Of a stretch of DNA of 9,785 nt, positions 1-6,246 are shown in pieces. The stretch is taken from positions 1-9,785 of the forward strand of contig CBDUST010000162.1 in NCBI GenBank assembly GCA_965369945.1, in the 5' to 3' direction. Source of the stretch: JADFNO01 sp965369945 (GTDB taxonomy: Bacteria; Planctomycetota; Phycisphaerae; Phycisphaerales; SM1A02). Made by a program: the position numbers and the translations under genes. The notes under the pieces were generated by a model. It saw nothing but the letters and a program-made list of their open reading frames with translations. It did not search any database and was not told the origin of the DNA. Every line of letters begins with the position of its first letter. Position 1 is the stretch's first letter.

Positions 1-1
1 C

Positions 2-514
2 GTCGTGGCGTCCATTGCCGGCGAACTTAGCGCCTTCGCCGCGATGAACAACCGCCATCGACTCTGGGTCGTTGATCTTGCCTTCCGTTTCACTAACGAT
101 CGCGAACATGCACTGGATGTGCTGCAAGACACCTTCGAGTATGTGCTGGGCAAGTTCCCCGGCTTTCAGTTGCACTCGAATATGAGGACATTCCTCTACC
201 CGGTCGTACGCCATATCGCCATTTCCACCCAAAACAAGGCACGGCGAATGACGTATATGTACGACCCTCCGCCCAAAAACGCACCAGAGACCGACCCCGA
301 CGTAAATGAATTTCGCGAACAACTCGCGGCGATCGTCGACAACCTCCCGCCCGGTCAACGCGAGGTTGTGTTCCTGCGTTATGTCGATTGTCTTTCGCTT
401 CAGGAGATCACAACCGTGATGCAGATCCCGCTGGGGACCGTCAAATCACGGCTCCATCACGCCTTGACCGCCCTTCGAGAAGACGAATTCACAAAAAAAT
501 ACTTCCGGGACTGA
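2..514 (+). CDS. ECF-type RNA polymerase sigma factor (5' end probably cut by window edge)
   Basis: Extracytoplasmic-function sigma-70 factor, which directs RNA polymerase to a small regulon. Numbering from the GTG at position 5, region 2 spans about residues 6-75, with the core-binding pattern around DVLQDTFEYVLGKFPGF. Region 4 spans about residues 105-160, where LPPGQREVVFLRYVDCLS leads into a helix-turn-helix ending in IPLGTVKSRLHHAL. There is no region 3, as expected for ECF factors. The frame is open to the window edge, and region 2 begins almost at the GTG, whereas relatives usually carry some 10-20 more residues. The true start is therefore probably upstream, though GTG at 5 is possible. 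It lies 53 bp before a membrane protein on the same strand, the usual place for an anti-sigma factor. Family assignment is firm; the regulon is unknown. Confidence 0.93.
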   Translation, partial: VVASIAGELSAFAAMNNRHRLWVVDLAFRFTNDREHALDVLQDTFEYVLGKFPGFQLHSNMRTFLYPVVRHIAISTQNKARRMTYMYDPPPKNAPETDPDVNEFREQLAAIVDNLPPGQREVVFLRYVDCLSLQEITTVMQIPLGTVKSRLHHALTALREDEFTKKYFRD

Positions 515-567
515 ACCTTTGGCCCAGTTGCGCGCTTCATATATCAGAGCCACCGGAGTAACGATCA

Positions 568-1038
568 GTGGACGAGCCCTCACTAGAAGATCTCGAGCCC
601 AAAGGCGAACAGCTTCAAAAGCTCCGCAAGGATCTTAGATCCATCGCGCGCGGGCACGTTGAGATTCCACCGCAAGTTGACCAAGCAGTGCTTCAAGAGG
701 CCATGAAAGCGCTCGCTCGGCCCAAGCGCACTCGATCCAATGCCGTCGAGCCCGTTGCTTGGATCGCTGCCGCTGCATCGGTGGCTCTGGTTGTCTGGAT
801 CGGCGCGATGCTCCGATCCACAACTACCGCCCCGCAGCAAACGACCGTGGCTGCCACACCGAGCGATCTTGACCACAACGGCCGTGTGGACATCCTCGAC
901 GCGTTTCACCTCGCTCGGCAGCTCGATGCTGACATCGTTCCAACGCTTGGCGATATCAATTCTGATGGCCGAATTGATCGCGCTGATGTCGAGGCGATCG
1001 CGATGAAAGCGGTCACATTGACACAGGGAGCAGGCTGA
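568..1038 (+). CDS. Single-pass membrane protein with C-terminal type I dockerin; candidate anti-sigma or sensor
   Basis: 156 residues in three parts. The N-terminal part (1-62) is charged and probably cytosolic. A transmembrane helix follows at about 63-82 (VAWIAAAASVALVVWIGAML), then a short Thr/Gln/Ala-rich linker. Residues 100-149 form a dockerin with two complete calcium loops: D100, D102, N104, G105, D108, D111 and D129, N131, D133, G134, D137, D140. Dockerins bind cohesin modules and normally sit at the ends of secreted enzymes, so one capping a small membrane protein behind an ECF sigma factor is odd. No zinc anti-sigma motif (HxxxCxxC) is present; an anti-sigma role is inferred from position and topology only. 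The GTG start has GGAG 10 nt upstream. Its stop overlaps the next ATG by one base, so translation is probably coupled. Confidence 0.85.
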   Translation: MDEPSLEDLEPKGEQLQKLRKDLRSIARGHVEIPPQVDQAVLQEAMKALARPKRTRSNAVEPVAWIAAAASVALVVWIGAMLRSTTTAPQQTTVAATPSDLDHNGRVDILDAFHLARQLDADIVPTLGDINSDGRIDRADVEAIAMKAVTLTQGAG

Positions 1039-1484
1039 TGCGTATGCTCGCACCCTTTTGCATCGCTGCACTCCTGGGCGTCACCATCGTGTGCGCTCAA
1101 GACGATGTGCAGTCGGTTCGCTTTGACGCTATTGACGTGTACGTACAGACCGGCGACCAACCGCTGGCAGCGTATCAACTCGATCTCTCGGCCGAGAAAG
1201 GGGATGTGACAATCGTCGGCATCGAAGGCGGCGAGTCGGATATCTTCACCGCTCCGCCGTATTACGACCCTGCGGCAATACAAAATGACCGCGTCATCAT
1301 CGCCTATTTTTCGACCGCTGCTGCCGACGCACTGCCGCGCGGGAAAGTTCGCATCGCCACGATCCACGTGCAGATCGTCGGCAACGTCCAGCCGGAGTAT
1401 GACGCAAATATCACCGTCGCCGCAACAGTTGATGGTGAACCAATCGACGCTGAACTCATCCTTGAAACGGGACAGCAACAATGA
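1038..1484 (+). CDS. Small secreted protein, cohesin-like beta-sandwich candidate
   Basis: 148 residues. A Sec signal peptide covers residues 1-20, with probable cleavage after V-C-A, before Q21. The remaining roughly 125 residues alternate short hydrophobic strands with turns. The order resembles cohesin modules: an early AYQLDLSAEKGDVTIVGIEGG segment, a middle NDRVIIAYFST strand, then LPRGKVRIATIHVQIVG, matching the family habit of a gain-of-function turn followed by a long strand. No anchor, lipobox or repeat follows, so it should be released or held by a partner. A GGGAG lies 7 nt before ATG 1038; a second Met two codons on is an alternative start. It overlaps both neighbours (1 nt and 4 nt), placing it between a dockerin protein and a VIT/VWA lipoprotein. 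The gene is certain; the cohesin identity is a fold-level inference made by eye. Confidence 0.8.
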   Translation: MRMLAPFCIAALLGVTIVCAQDDVQSVRFDAIDVYVQTGDQPLAAYQLDLSAEKGDVTIVGIEGGESDIFTAPPYYDPAAIQNDRVIIAYFSTAAADALPRGKVRIATIHVQIVGNVQPEYDANITVAATVDGEPIDAELILETGQQQ

Positions 1485-3604
1485 AGAGCAAATGTGTGAT
1501 CGCCGTATCGGCACTTGTCCTGACAGGTTTGATCGGTGTTCTTTCCTTGAGCGGATGCGAGACCAGTAGCTTCTTTTCCCCTTCGAAGTCTCGACCCCTT
1601 TCGGTGATGGGCGGATACGCACGGACTAGCATGGCGCAAGGTAGAACCGAGCAAGCTCCCCCCGGCTCACTTCCTTCACTCGATGAAGAAGTCTGGGTCA
1701 TCGTCAAGCCCCAGCCGACCGCACAACCCACCGACTCCGACGACATCCCCGGCTCCGGCGTACTCATGTGCCGTATGCCGATTGATGATGTCATCACCAA
1801 CGTTGCCTTGCCGCTTGATCACACCGATGTCGCCGCCTCGATCAGCGCGTACATCGCTTCCGTAAACGTTACACAAGAATTTCACAATCCATACGATGAG
1901 AAAATCGAAGCGGTCTACGTCTTCCCACTGCCACAAAACGCAGCGGTCAACGGCTTCATCATGACGATCGGCGAGCGCAAAATCCGCGGCATCATCCGTG
2001 AGCGCGAGCAAGCCCAGCGCATTTACAACGAAGCGAAACGCCAAGGCTACGTCGCCTCACTGCTCACTCAAGAACGAGCCAACATCTTCACGCAGCATGT
2101 CGCCAACATCGAGCCGGGCAAGCGCATCGACGTCAACATCACCTACTTCCATACGCTCACCTACGACGACGGCTGGTACGAGTTCGTCTATCCGATGGTC
2201 GTAGGCCCGCGCTTCAATCCGCCCGGCTCGACCCAAGGCGTCGGCGCCGTTGCGCGCGGCCAAGCTGGTATCTCCGGCCAACAGACCGAAATCCAGTACC
2301 TCCGCCCCAATGAGCGCAGTCGACATGACATTTCGCTCGTTGTGGATATCAACGCAGGCGTCAACATCGAAGAGATCAATTGCGTCAATCACAAGATCAA
2401 TGTCAGTCGTGAAATGTCTGAGCAAATGCGCGTCGAGCTCGATTCCAACGACGCCATACCCAACAAGGATTTCGTGCTGCGCTACCGAGTGGCCGGCGAT
2501 CAAGTCAAGACCGCCCTGCTCACCCATCGCGACAATTCCGGGGGCGGGTATTTCACGTTCATGCTTTATCCGCCGCAGGAGATTTCCAATCGACCACGAC
2601 AACCGATGGAGATGATCTTCGTCATGGATTGCTCCGGCTCCATGTCAGGCCAACCCATCGCGCAGTCCAAAGATGCTGTGCATCACGCCCTTGCATGTCT
2701 TGAGCCGGGCGACACCTTCCAGATCATTCGCTTTTCCAACAGCACGTCACAGTTCGGCCGTCAACCGCTACTCGCTACCACAGACAACCTTAGGCGGGGC
2801 AACGAATATGTCCGGAAACTTTCCGGGAGCGGCGGCACGATGATGATCGAAGGCATCAAGGCCGCGCTGGACTTCCCTCATGATCCGGAGCGCCTGCGCT
2901 TCGTCACATTCCTGACCGACGGGTATATCGGTAACGAATCTGAGATCCTCGCGGCCGTTCACAATCGACTCGGTTCGGCGCGCATCTTCAGTTTCGGCGT
3001 CGGCTCGTCGCCCAATCGCTATCTGATGAACCGCATGGCCAAGCTCGGCCGAGGCGCGGTCGCCTACCTCAGCCTCAATGACGACGGCGCGAACGTCATG
3101 GACAACTTCTTCCACCGGGTCAGTCAACCAGTGCTGACGGATATTACAATCGATTGGGGGGACATGAAGGTTGCCGACGTGATCCCCGCCCGCGCTCCCG
3201 ATCTCTTCGTCGGCCGACCCGTCATCATCACCGGCCGATTCGATGGCGATGATCCCACAACCATTCGCATCAAGGGGCGCACCGCTGAGGGAATCGTCGA
3301 GGCAAGTTTCGATGTCAATCGGGTCGATGCCGCAAACGAACACGTAGCATTACCCGCAGTTTGGGCTCGCAATTACATCGCGCAGCTCGTGGACCGCGCA
3401 ACCTACGATGCCAATATTGAACTGCCACAGCAGATTCAGGAGATCGCGCTGAACTACAGCCTGATGTCCGCCTACACGAGCTTTGTTGCGGTCGATTCCA
3501 AGACGCGCACCGCCGGCGATCACGGAACCACCGTCAACGTCGTTGTGCCCGTTCCCGATGGTGTTCGCTACGACACAACTGTCCAAGACGGCGGCACGAA
3601 CTGA
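1481..3604 (+). CDS. VIT and von Willebrand factor A domain lipoprotein
   Basis: 707 residues. A lipoprotein signal peptide ends in the lipobox L23-S24-G25-C26. A VIT domain (about 105-245) contains the family signature around IYNEAKRQGYVASLLTQERA and the following NIFTQHVANIEPGKRIDV. A VWA domain (about 376-550) has an intact metal-binding MIDAS: D383-C-S385-G-S387, T453 in the SGSGGT turn, and D480 in LTDGYIG. The C-terminal NYSLMSAYTSFVAVD stretch is also typical of VIT/VWA proteins. Such proteins are thought to mediate metal-dependent protein contacts at the cell surface; no substrate can be read from the sequence. The ATG overlaps the preceding stop (ATGA), with a weak GGGA 8 nt upstream, so expression is probably coupled to the cohesin-like gene. 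Confidence 0.95.
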   Translation: MKSKCVIAVSALVLTGLIGVLSLSGCETSSFFSPSKSRPLSVMGGYARTSMAQGRTEQAPPGSLPSLDEEVWVIVKPQPTAQPTDSDDIPGSGVLMCRMPIDDVITNVALPLDHTDVAASISAYIASVNVTQEFHNPYDEKIEAVYVFPLPQNAAVNGFIMTIGERKIRGIIREREQAQRIYNEAKRQGYVASLLTQERANIFTQHVANIEPGKRIDVNITYFHTLTYDDGWYEFVYPMVVGPRFNPPGSTQGVGAVARGQAGISGQQTEIQYLRPNERSRHDISLVVDINAGVNIEEINCVNHKINVSREMSEQMRVELDSNDAIPNKDFVLRYRVAGDQVKTALLTHRDNSGGGYFTFMLYPPQEISNRPRQPMEMIFVMDCSGSMSGQPIAQSKDAVHHALACLEPGDTFQIIRFSNSTSQFGRQPLLATTDNLRRGNEYVRKLSGSGGTMMIEGIKAALDFPHDPERLRFVTFLTDGYIGNESEILAAVHNRLGSARIFSFGVGSSPNRYLMNRMAKLGRGAVAYLSLNDDGANVMDNFFHRVSQPVLTDITIDWGDMKVADVIPARAPDLFVGRPVIITGRFDGDDPTTIRIKGRTAEGIVEASFDVNRVDAANEHVALPAVWARNYIAQLVDRATYDANIELPQQIQEIALNYSLMSAYTSFVAVDSKTRTAGDHGTTVNVVVPVPDGVRYDTTVQDGGTN

Positions 3605-3636
3605 TTCGCACAACGACGACAAACAGGAGACGTTCA

Positions 3637-4416
3637 ATGAGCTTCGCACATTCGCTATTTCGCACCACATTGTCCGCCATGTTGCTCGGATTCGTTCTTC
3701 TCGCCGGCGGATGCGTTAGCAAGTACATCACGCCCGGCGGAGCAGCCGATCTCTCCGCCTTCGGTCTTACCAACGAACTTCGCGAGTCGTTGACCGATAC
3801 GAACATCCGCCGTGCTCTTGCGCTCAAGCCGCTCGCCACGTTTCCCGTGCATCTGGCTGTCGTTCGCGTGCAAAGCCCGGGCTATTACTCCTACTCGACG
3901 CGCGGGTATGGCCACGGCAAGTACAGTGTCATTACCGATCGTGACTTCGAAACGGATGACGATATTGCCAAGCTTCGGGCGTTACCCCAAGTCACAGATG
4001 TGGTGGCGATCAATCGCCTTCTGCTGCCCGCCAACTTGAATTCAGACCGCGAACTTCGCGCCGCAGCTGCTGCCGCGCATGCTGACATGATTCTCATCTA
4101 TACCGTGGACACTCGCTTCACGACCGACAAGACGCTCCGGCCGCTGGGGGTGCTCACGCTCGGCCTGTTTCCCAATGAAACCGCCAACGTGCGCAGCACA
4201 CTGTCGGCAATCCTTATCGACACGCGCAACGGCTACCTCTACGCCACCGCCGAAGCAACCGCCAAGGAAAGTGCGCTTACCAACGGTTGGTCTAACCGAA
4301 GTACGGTGGAACGCTCTCGCCGAAAAACCGAGCGAGAAGCCTTCGAGGAACTGCTCGCCGACTTCACACGCGCCTGGCCGAAAGTTGTACAGACGTACCA
4401 GACCGCTTCGCGCTAA
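3637..4416 (+). CDS. Lipoprotein resembling the rhombotarget lipoprotein family
   Basis: 259 residues with a lipoprotein signal peptide; the lipobox is A23-G24-G25-C26 and the -3 Ala is less usual. The mature part has a hydrophobic strand at about 70-78, a low-complexity Tyr/Gly/Ser patch at 80-97 (SPGYYSYSTRGYGHGKY), an amphipathic region at 106-130 (DDIAKLRALPQVTDVVAINR), an Ala-rich helix with ADMILIYTVDTRF (149-161), and a strand pair with VRSTLSAILIDTRNGYLYATAEATAK. It ends in a charged helix. This order resembles rhombotarget lipoproteins as I remember them, but no C-terminal GlyGly-CTERM-like tail or rhombosortase gene is visible, so the family name is tentative. AGGAG lies 7 nt before ATG. 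It follows the VIT/VWA gene by 32 bp and is probably the last gene of that operon. Confidence 0.85.
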   Translation: MSFAHSLFRTTLSAMLLGFVLLAGGCVSKYITPGGAADLSAFGLTNELRESLTDTNIRRALALKPLATFPVHLAVVRVQSPGYYSYSTRGYGHGKYSVITDRDFETDDDIAKLRALPQVTDVVAINRLLLPANLNSDRELRAAAAAAHADMILIYTVDTRFTTDKTLRPLGVLTLGLFPNETANVRSTLSAILIDTRNGYLYATAEATAKESALTNGWSNRSTVERSRRKTEREAFEELLADFTRAWPKVVQTYQTASR

Positions 4417-4538
4417 CGATCTGCGCGTTGCATCAACCACCGCTCGATCTATGCGCTATAGCATCCGCAGCCCGACTGGCCTGGTTCCTCGCACTAGTAA
4501 CACCGACTCTAGACAGCTATCATGAATACGTTAAGACC
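4417..4538. other. Intergenic gap before the P460 gene, no clear signal
   Basis: 122 bp separating the VIT/VWA operon from the haem lipoprotein. A promoter is expected here, but no convincing -35/-10 pair is visible. A palindromic GCTATAGC lies at 4455-4462 and is probably chance. Confidence 0.4.
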
Positions 4539-5090
4539 ATGCGATTTCTCCCCGTGATCCTGCTCTTGCTCGTCCCCGCTTGTGGGCAATCCCTTTCAGA
4601 TACGACAGCGAAAGCGCACTCGCGCGAGCGAGAGACACTCGATATTGCCGAGATTGCGGCTAGTTATCCACAACTGAAGCGCATGACGCCGAGCCCCGTG
4701 CTAGTGAACATCTCACTTGCCCGGTACTGCATCGGGGCGAGCCAACAGGTGCGCGACGAACAAGAGGCACGCTACGGCCCCCACACCGACGCCGCGATCA
4801 TTGTCTACATGAATGATCTTGCAGCTAACGCATTTGGCCTGCGATCACCAACTTATCCTGTCGGATCGGTTGTCGTCAAAGAGAAAGTCAGAACAGGCGA
4901 CGAAGTCTATGGCGTAGGCGGCATGGTGAAACGCAAGAGGGGCTACGACACCAGTCATGGCAATTGGGAATATTTCTACTTTGCCAAGACTACTGAAATC
5001 GAGAGCGGGAAACTGACCAATTGCATCCAGTGCCACCAAGACGTTGCCGTGAAAGACTACGTATTCGGCGACTGGGCGGACAAGCAATGA
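4539..5090 (+). CDS. Cytochrome P460-like c-type haem lipoprotein
   Basis: 183 residues from the ATG at 4539. This start is chosen because it gives a compact lipoprotein signal (MRFLPVILLLLVPAC, lipobox V12-P13-A14-C15); the frame is open further upstream to 4428, but that extension looks non-coding. The mature part follows the cytochrome P460 layout: AAIIVYMNDLAANAF (85-99), a YPVGSVVVKEK turn (106-116), GMVKRKRGYDTSHGNWEYFYF (128-148), then the haem c motif C162-I-Q-C165-H166 followed by DYVFGDW. P460-type proteins bind covalent haem outside the cytoplasm, some acting in hydroxylamine or nitrogen oxide chemistry. The role here cannot be read from the sequence. No clear ribosome-binding site precedes it. 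Its stop overlaps the next gene by 4 nt. Confidence 0.82.
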   Translation: MRFLPVILLLLVPACGQSLSDTTAKAHSRERETLDIAEIAASYPQLKRMTPSPVLVNISLARYCIGASQQVRDEQEARYGPHTDAAIIVYMNDLAANAFGLRSPTYPVGSVVVKEKVRTGDEVYGVGGMVKRKRGYDTSHGNWEYFYFAKTTEIESGKLTNCIQCHQDVAVKDYVFGDWADKQ

Positions 5091-5545
5091 ACGATATTGT
5101 GACCATTCTCTCCGCCTGTACTGCGTTGGCAGCTGTTATCATCGGGCCGATCGTGTCAGTGCGCCTAGCTCGCCGGCAGATTCATGCCTCTGTTGTCTCT
5201 GCGAGCCGCCAAACGTGGATCAACAATCTTCGAGACGCCATCGCCGACTACCTAGCGAAGCAACAGATGGTCCGTAACCTCAATGTACACGGGTATGCGG
5301 ACGAGTCGTCTTTGCCTCGTATTGAAGAAACCGTTCGATTGACCAATCGTATAGAGTTGCTGATCAACCCCAAAGAACAAGATCACGTGGAACTAATCGC
5401 TCTGATCTGTCGGATGACCAATACCATGAATCAACAACACGAGAAGAACAAGGATTTTGATGTAGATGGACACCGTAAACGAATCGTTGAGTTATCTCAA
5501 GCCATTCTCAAACGGGAGTGGGAACGCGTAAAGAACGGTGATTAG
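5087..5545 (+). CDS. Small membrane-anchored protein of unknown function
   Basis: 152 residues. One N-terminal transmembrane helix (about 4-25, VTILSACTALAAVIIGPIVSV) is followed by a positive cluster (RLARRQ), placing the rest in the cytoplasm. Then comes an amphipathic helical stretch with R41-Q-T-W44-INNLRDAIADYL, a linker, and helices to an end of ILKREWERVKNG. The R-x-x-W-I-x-x-LR pattern and the final REWERVK are recurring features of small single-pass proteins of unknown function in accessory DNA. The ATG at 5087 is preferred over an in-frame start 66 nt upstream inside the previous gene, because the transmembrane helix then begins at once, the ATGA overlap couples it to the P460 gene, and a GGCGGA lies 6 nt ahead. 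Composition is lower in GC than the operon at the left. Confidence 0.8.
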   Translation: MNDIVTILSACTALAAVIIGPIVSVRLARRQIHASVVSASRQTWINNLRDAIADYLAKQQMVRNLNVHGYADESSLPRIEETVRLTNRIELLINPKEQDHVELIALICRMTNTMNQQHEKNKDFDVDGHRKRIVELSQAILKREWERVKNGD

Positions 5546-5654
5546 GAAACCAACACCGAGAACAAATTCGAAGTCGGTTATGATCGTTCTGCTAGGTTAA
5601 GACTACGTATGTCTAATGGGTCGGAATTGAAGACCGTACTTGCTCTCGAACACT
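5546..5654. other. Convergent intergenic gap, no recognisable signal
   Basis: 109 bp between two convergent genes. It should contain transcription ends for both strands, but I see no strong stem followed by a T run in either direction. One line within it (5581-5640) counts at about 43% GC, in keeping with the low-GC patch. Confidence 0.5.
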
Positions 5655-6233
5655 TCAGAGTCCATCTCCAAGTCGCTGCTTTCCCCAGTTCAGTAACGAG
5701 TCCCGTTCGTCCCGGCTCATACTCACGTAAAACTTCGACCCCCGTTCATAAGCCCTGCTTGCCAACTGCTCATCGCACTGTAGTTCGTCCAGCATTCGTT
5801 TGATGCCTTGTCGATATGCCTCGAATAAGATTTCGATCTTGATCGGTATATATGTGTCAATCTGGACCAGATCTATCAGCTCTTGAAAATCTTCAGCCGT
5901 GGAACTTCCCCAGGCATATATCAACTCCCTCGCCTCGTTCTTCTTGGTCAATCGAGACTGAGAAGAGTAAGTATGAAGCAGCCCACATCGTGCTGAATAG
6001 AGTTCTTTCGCTGTGCATTGCAATCCGGAGTCAGGCAATAAGTAGCGATCTGCCCATGAAATGAACTGAGAGGCGATATTACCCTCTTCCCCCGACCTTA
6101 CCCACGCGGCAATGTCAATAGAGGTATAGAGAAGTGCAAGCGCTGGCATAATTAGCTTAGCATCGACGCACATTCCTATAGCAATATCCAACTGCTTCAA
6201 GCCGGCAGTTAGTTTCTCTTTGGTTCGTGCCAT
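5655..6233 (-). CDS. Putative HEPN-like protein of unknown function
   Basis: 192 residues, all helical in appearance, with no signal peptide or transmembrane segment. The centre carries CTAKELYSARCGLLHTYSSQ, in which R82-C-G-L-L-H87 fits the R-x4-6-H motif of HEPN domains, often metal-independent RNases in toxin, abortive infection and CRISPR systems. The surrounding pattern (an earlier LLYTSIDIAAW helix, a later YAWG) resembles a family of short uncharacterised proteins with the same R-x4-H. The HEPN assignment is inferred from motif and helicity. No nucleotidyltransferase antitoxin partner lies beside it. ATG at 6233 has AGGAG 8 nt upstream; that site overlaps the stop codon of the deiodinase-like gene, so the two are probably co-transcribed. 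GC content is clearly below that of the flanking genes. Confidence 0.72.
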   Translation of the reverse strand: MARTKEKLTAGLKQLDIAIGMCVDAKLIMPALALLYTSIDIAAWVRSGEEGNIASQFISWADRYLLPDSGLQCTAKELYSARCGLLHTYSSQSRLTKKNEARELIYAWGSSTAEDFQELIDLVQIDTYIPIKIEILFEAYRQGIKRMLDELQCDEQLASRAYERGSKFYVSMSRDERDSLLNWGKQRLGDGL

Positions 6234-6241
6234 AACTTGGA

Positions 6242-6246
6242 CTCCT
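6242..6246 (-). promoter_or_regulatory. Ribosome-binding site of the HEPN-like gene, overlapping the upstream stop codon
   Basis: On the minus strand AGGAG lies 8 nt before the ATG at 6233 and shares bases with the TAG stop (6245-6247) of the deiodinase-like gene. It fixes the start choice and suggests translational linkage of the pair. Confidence 0.7.

Noticed and set aside
583..1071. Long minus-strand open frame opposite the dockerin gene.
   Set aside because: The plus-strand frame encodes complete calcium loops and a transmembrane helix, while the minus frame shows no domain features. Long antisense frames are common in GC-rich DNA.
4409..4427. CGCGC/GCGCG stem with a 9-nt loop at the end of the rhombotarget-like gene, as a terminator.
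   Set aside because: Only five base pairs, it overlaps the stop codon and is not followed by a T run.
4455..4462. Perfect palindrome GCTATAGC as an operator.
   Set aside because: Eight bases, single occurrence, no regulator nearby; expected by chance.
4428..4538. Upstream extension of the P460-like gene from a TTG codon.
   Set aside because: The extension hides the lipoprotein signal that starts at ATG 4539, and TTG has no ribosome-binding site.
5021..5086. Earlier start for the small membrane protein inside the P460 gene.
   Set aside because: The added residues (MHPVPPRRCRERLRIRRLGG) are an out-of-frame reading of the haem motif region, and ATG 5087 has the ATGA coupling and a ribosome-binding site.
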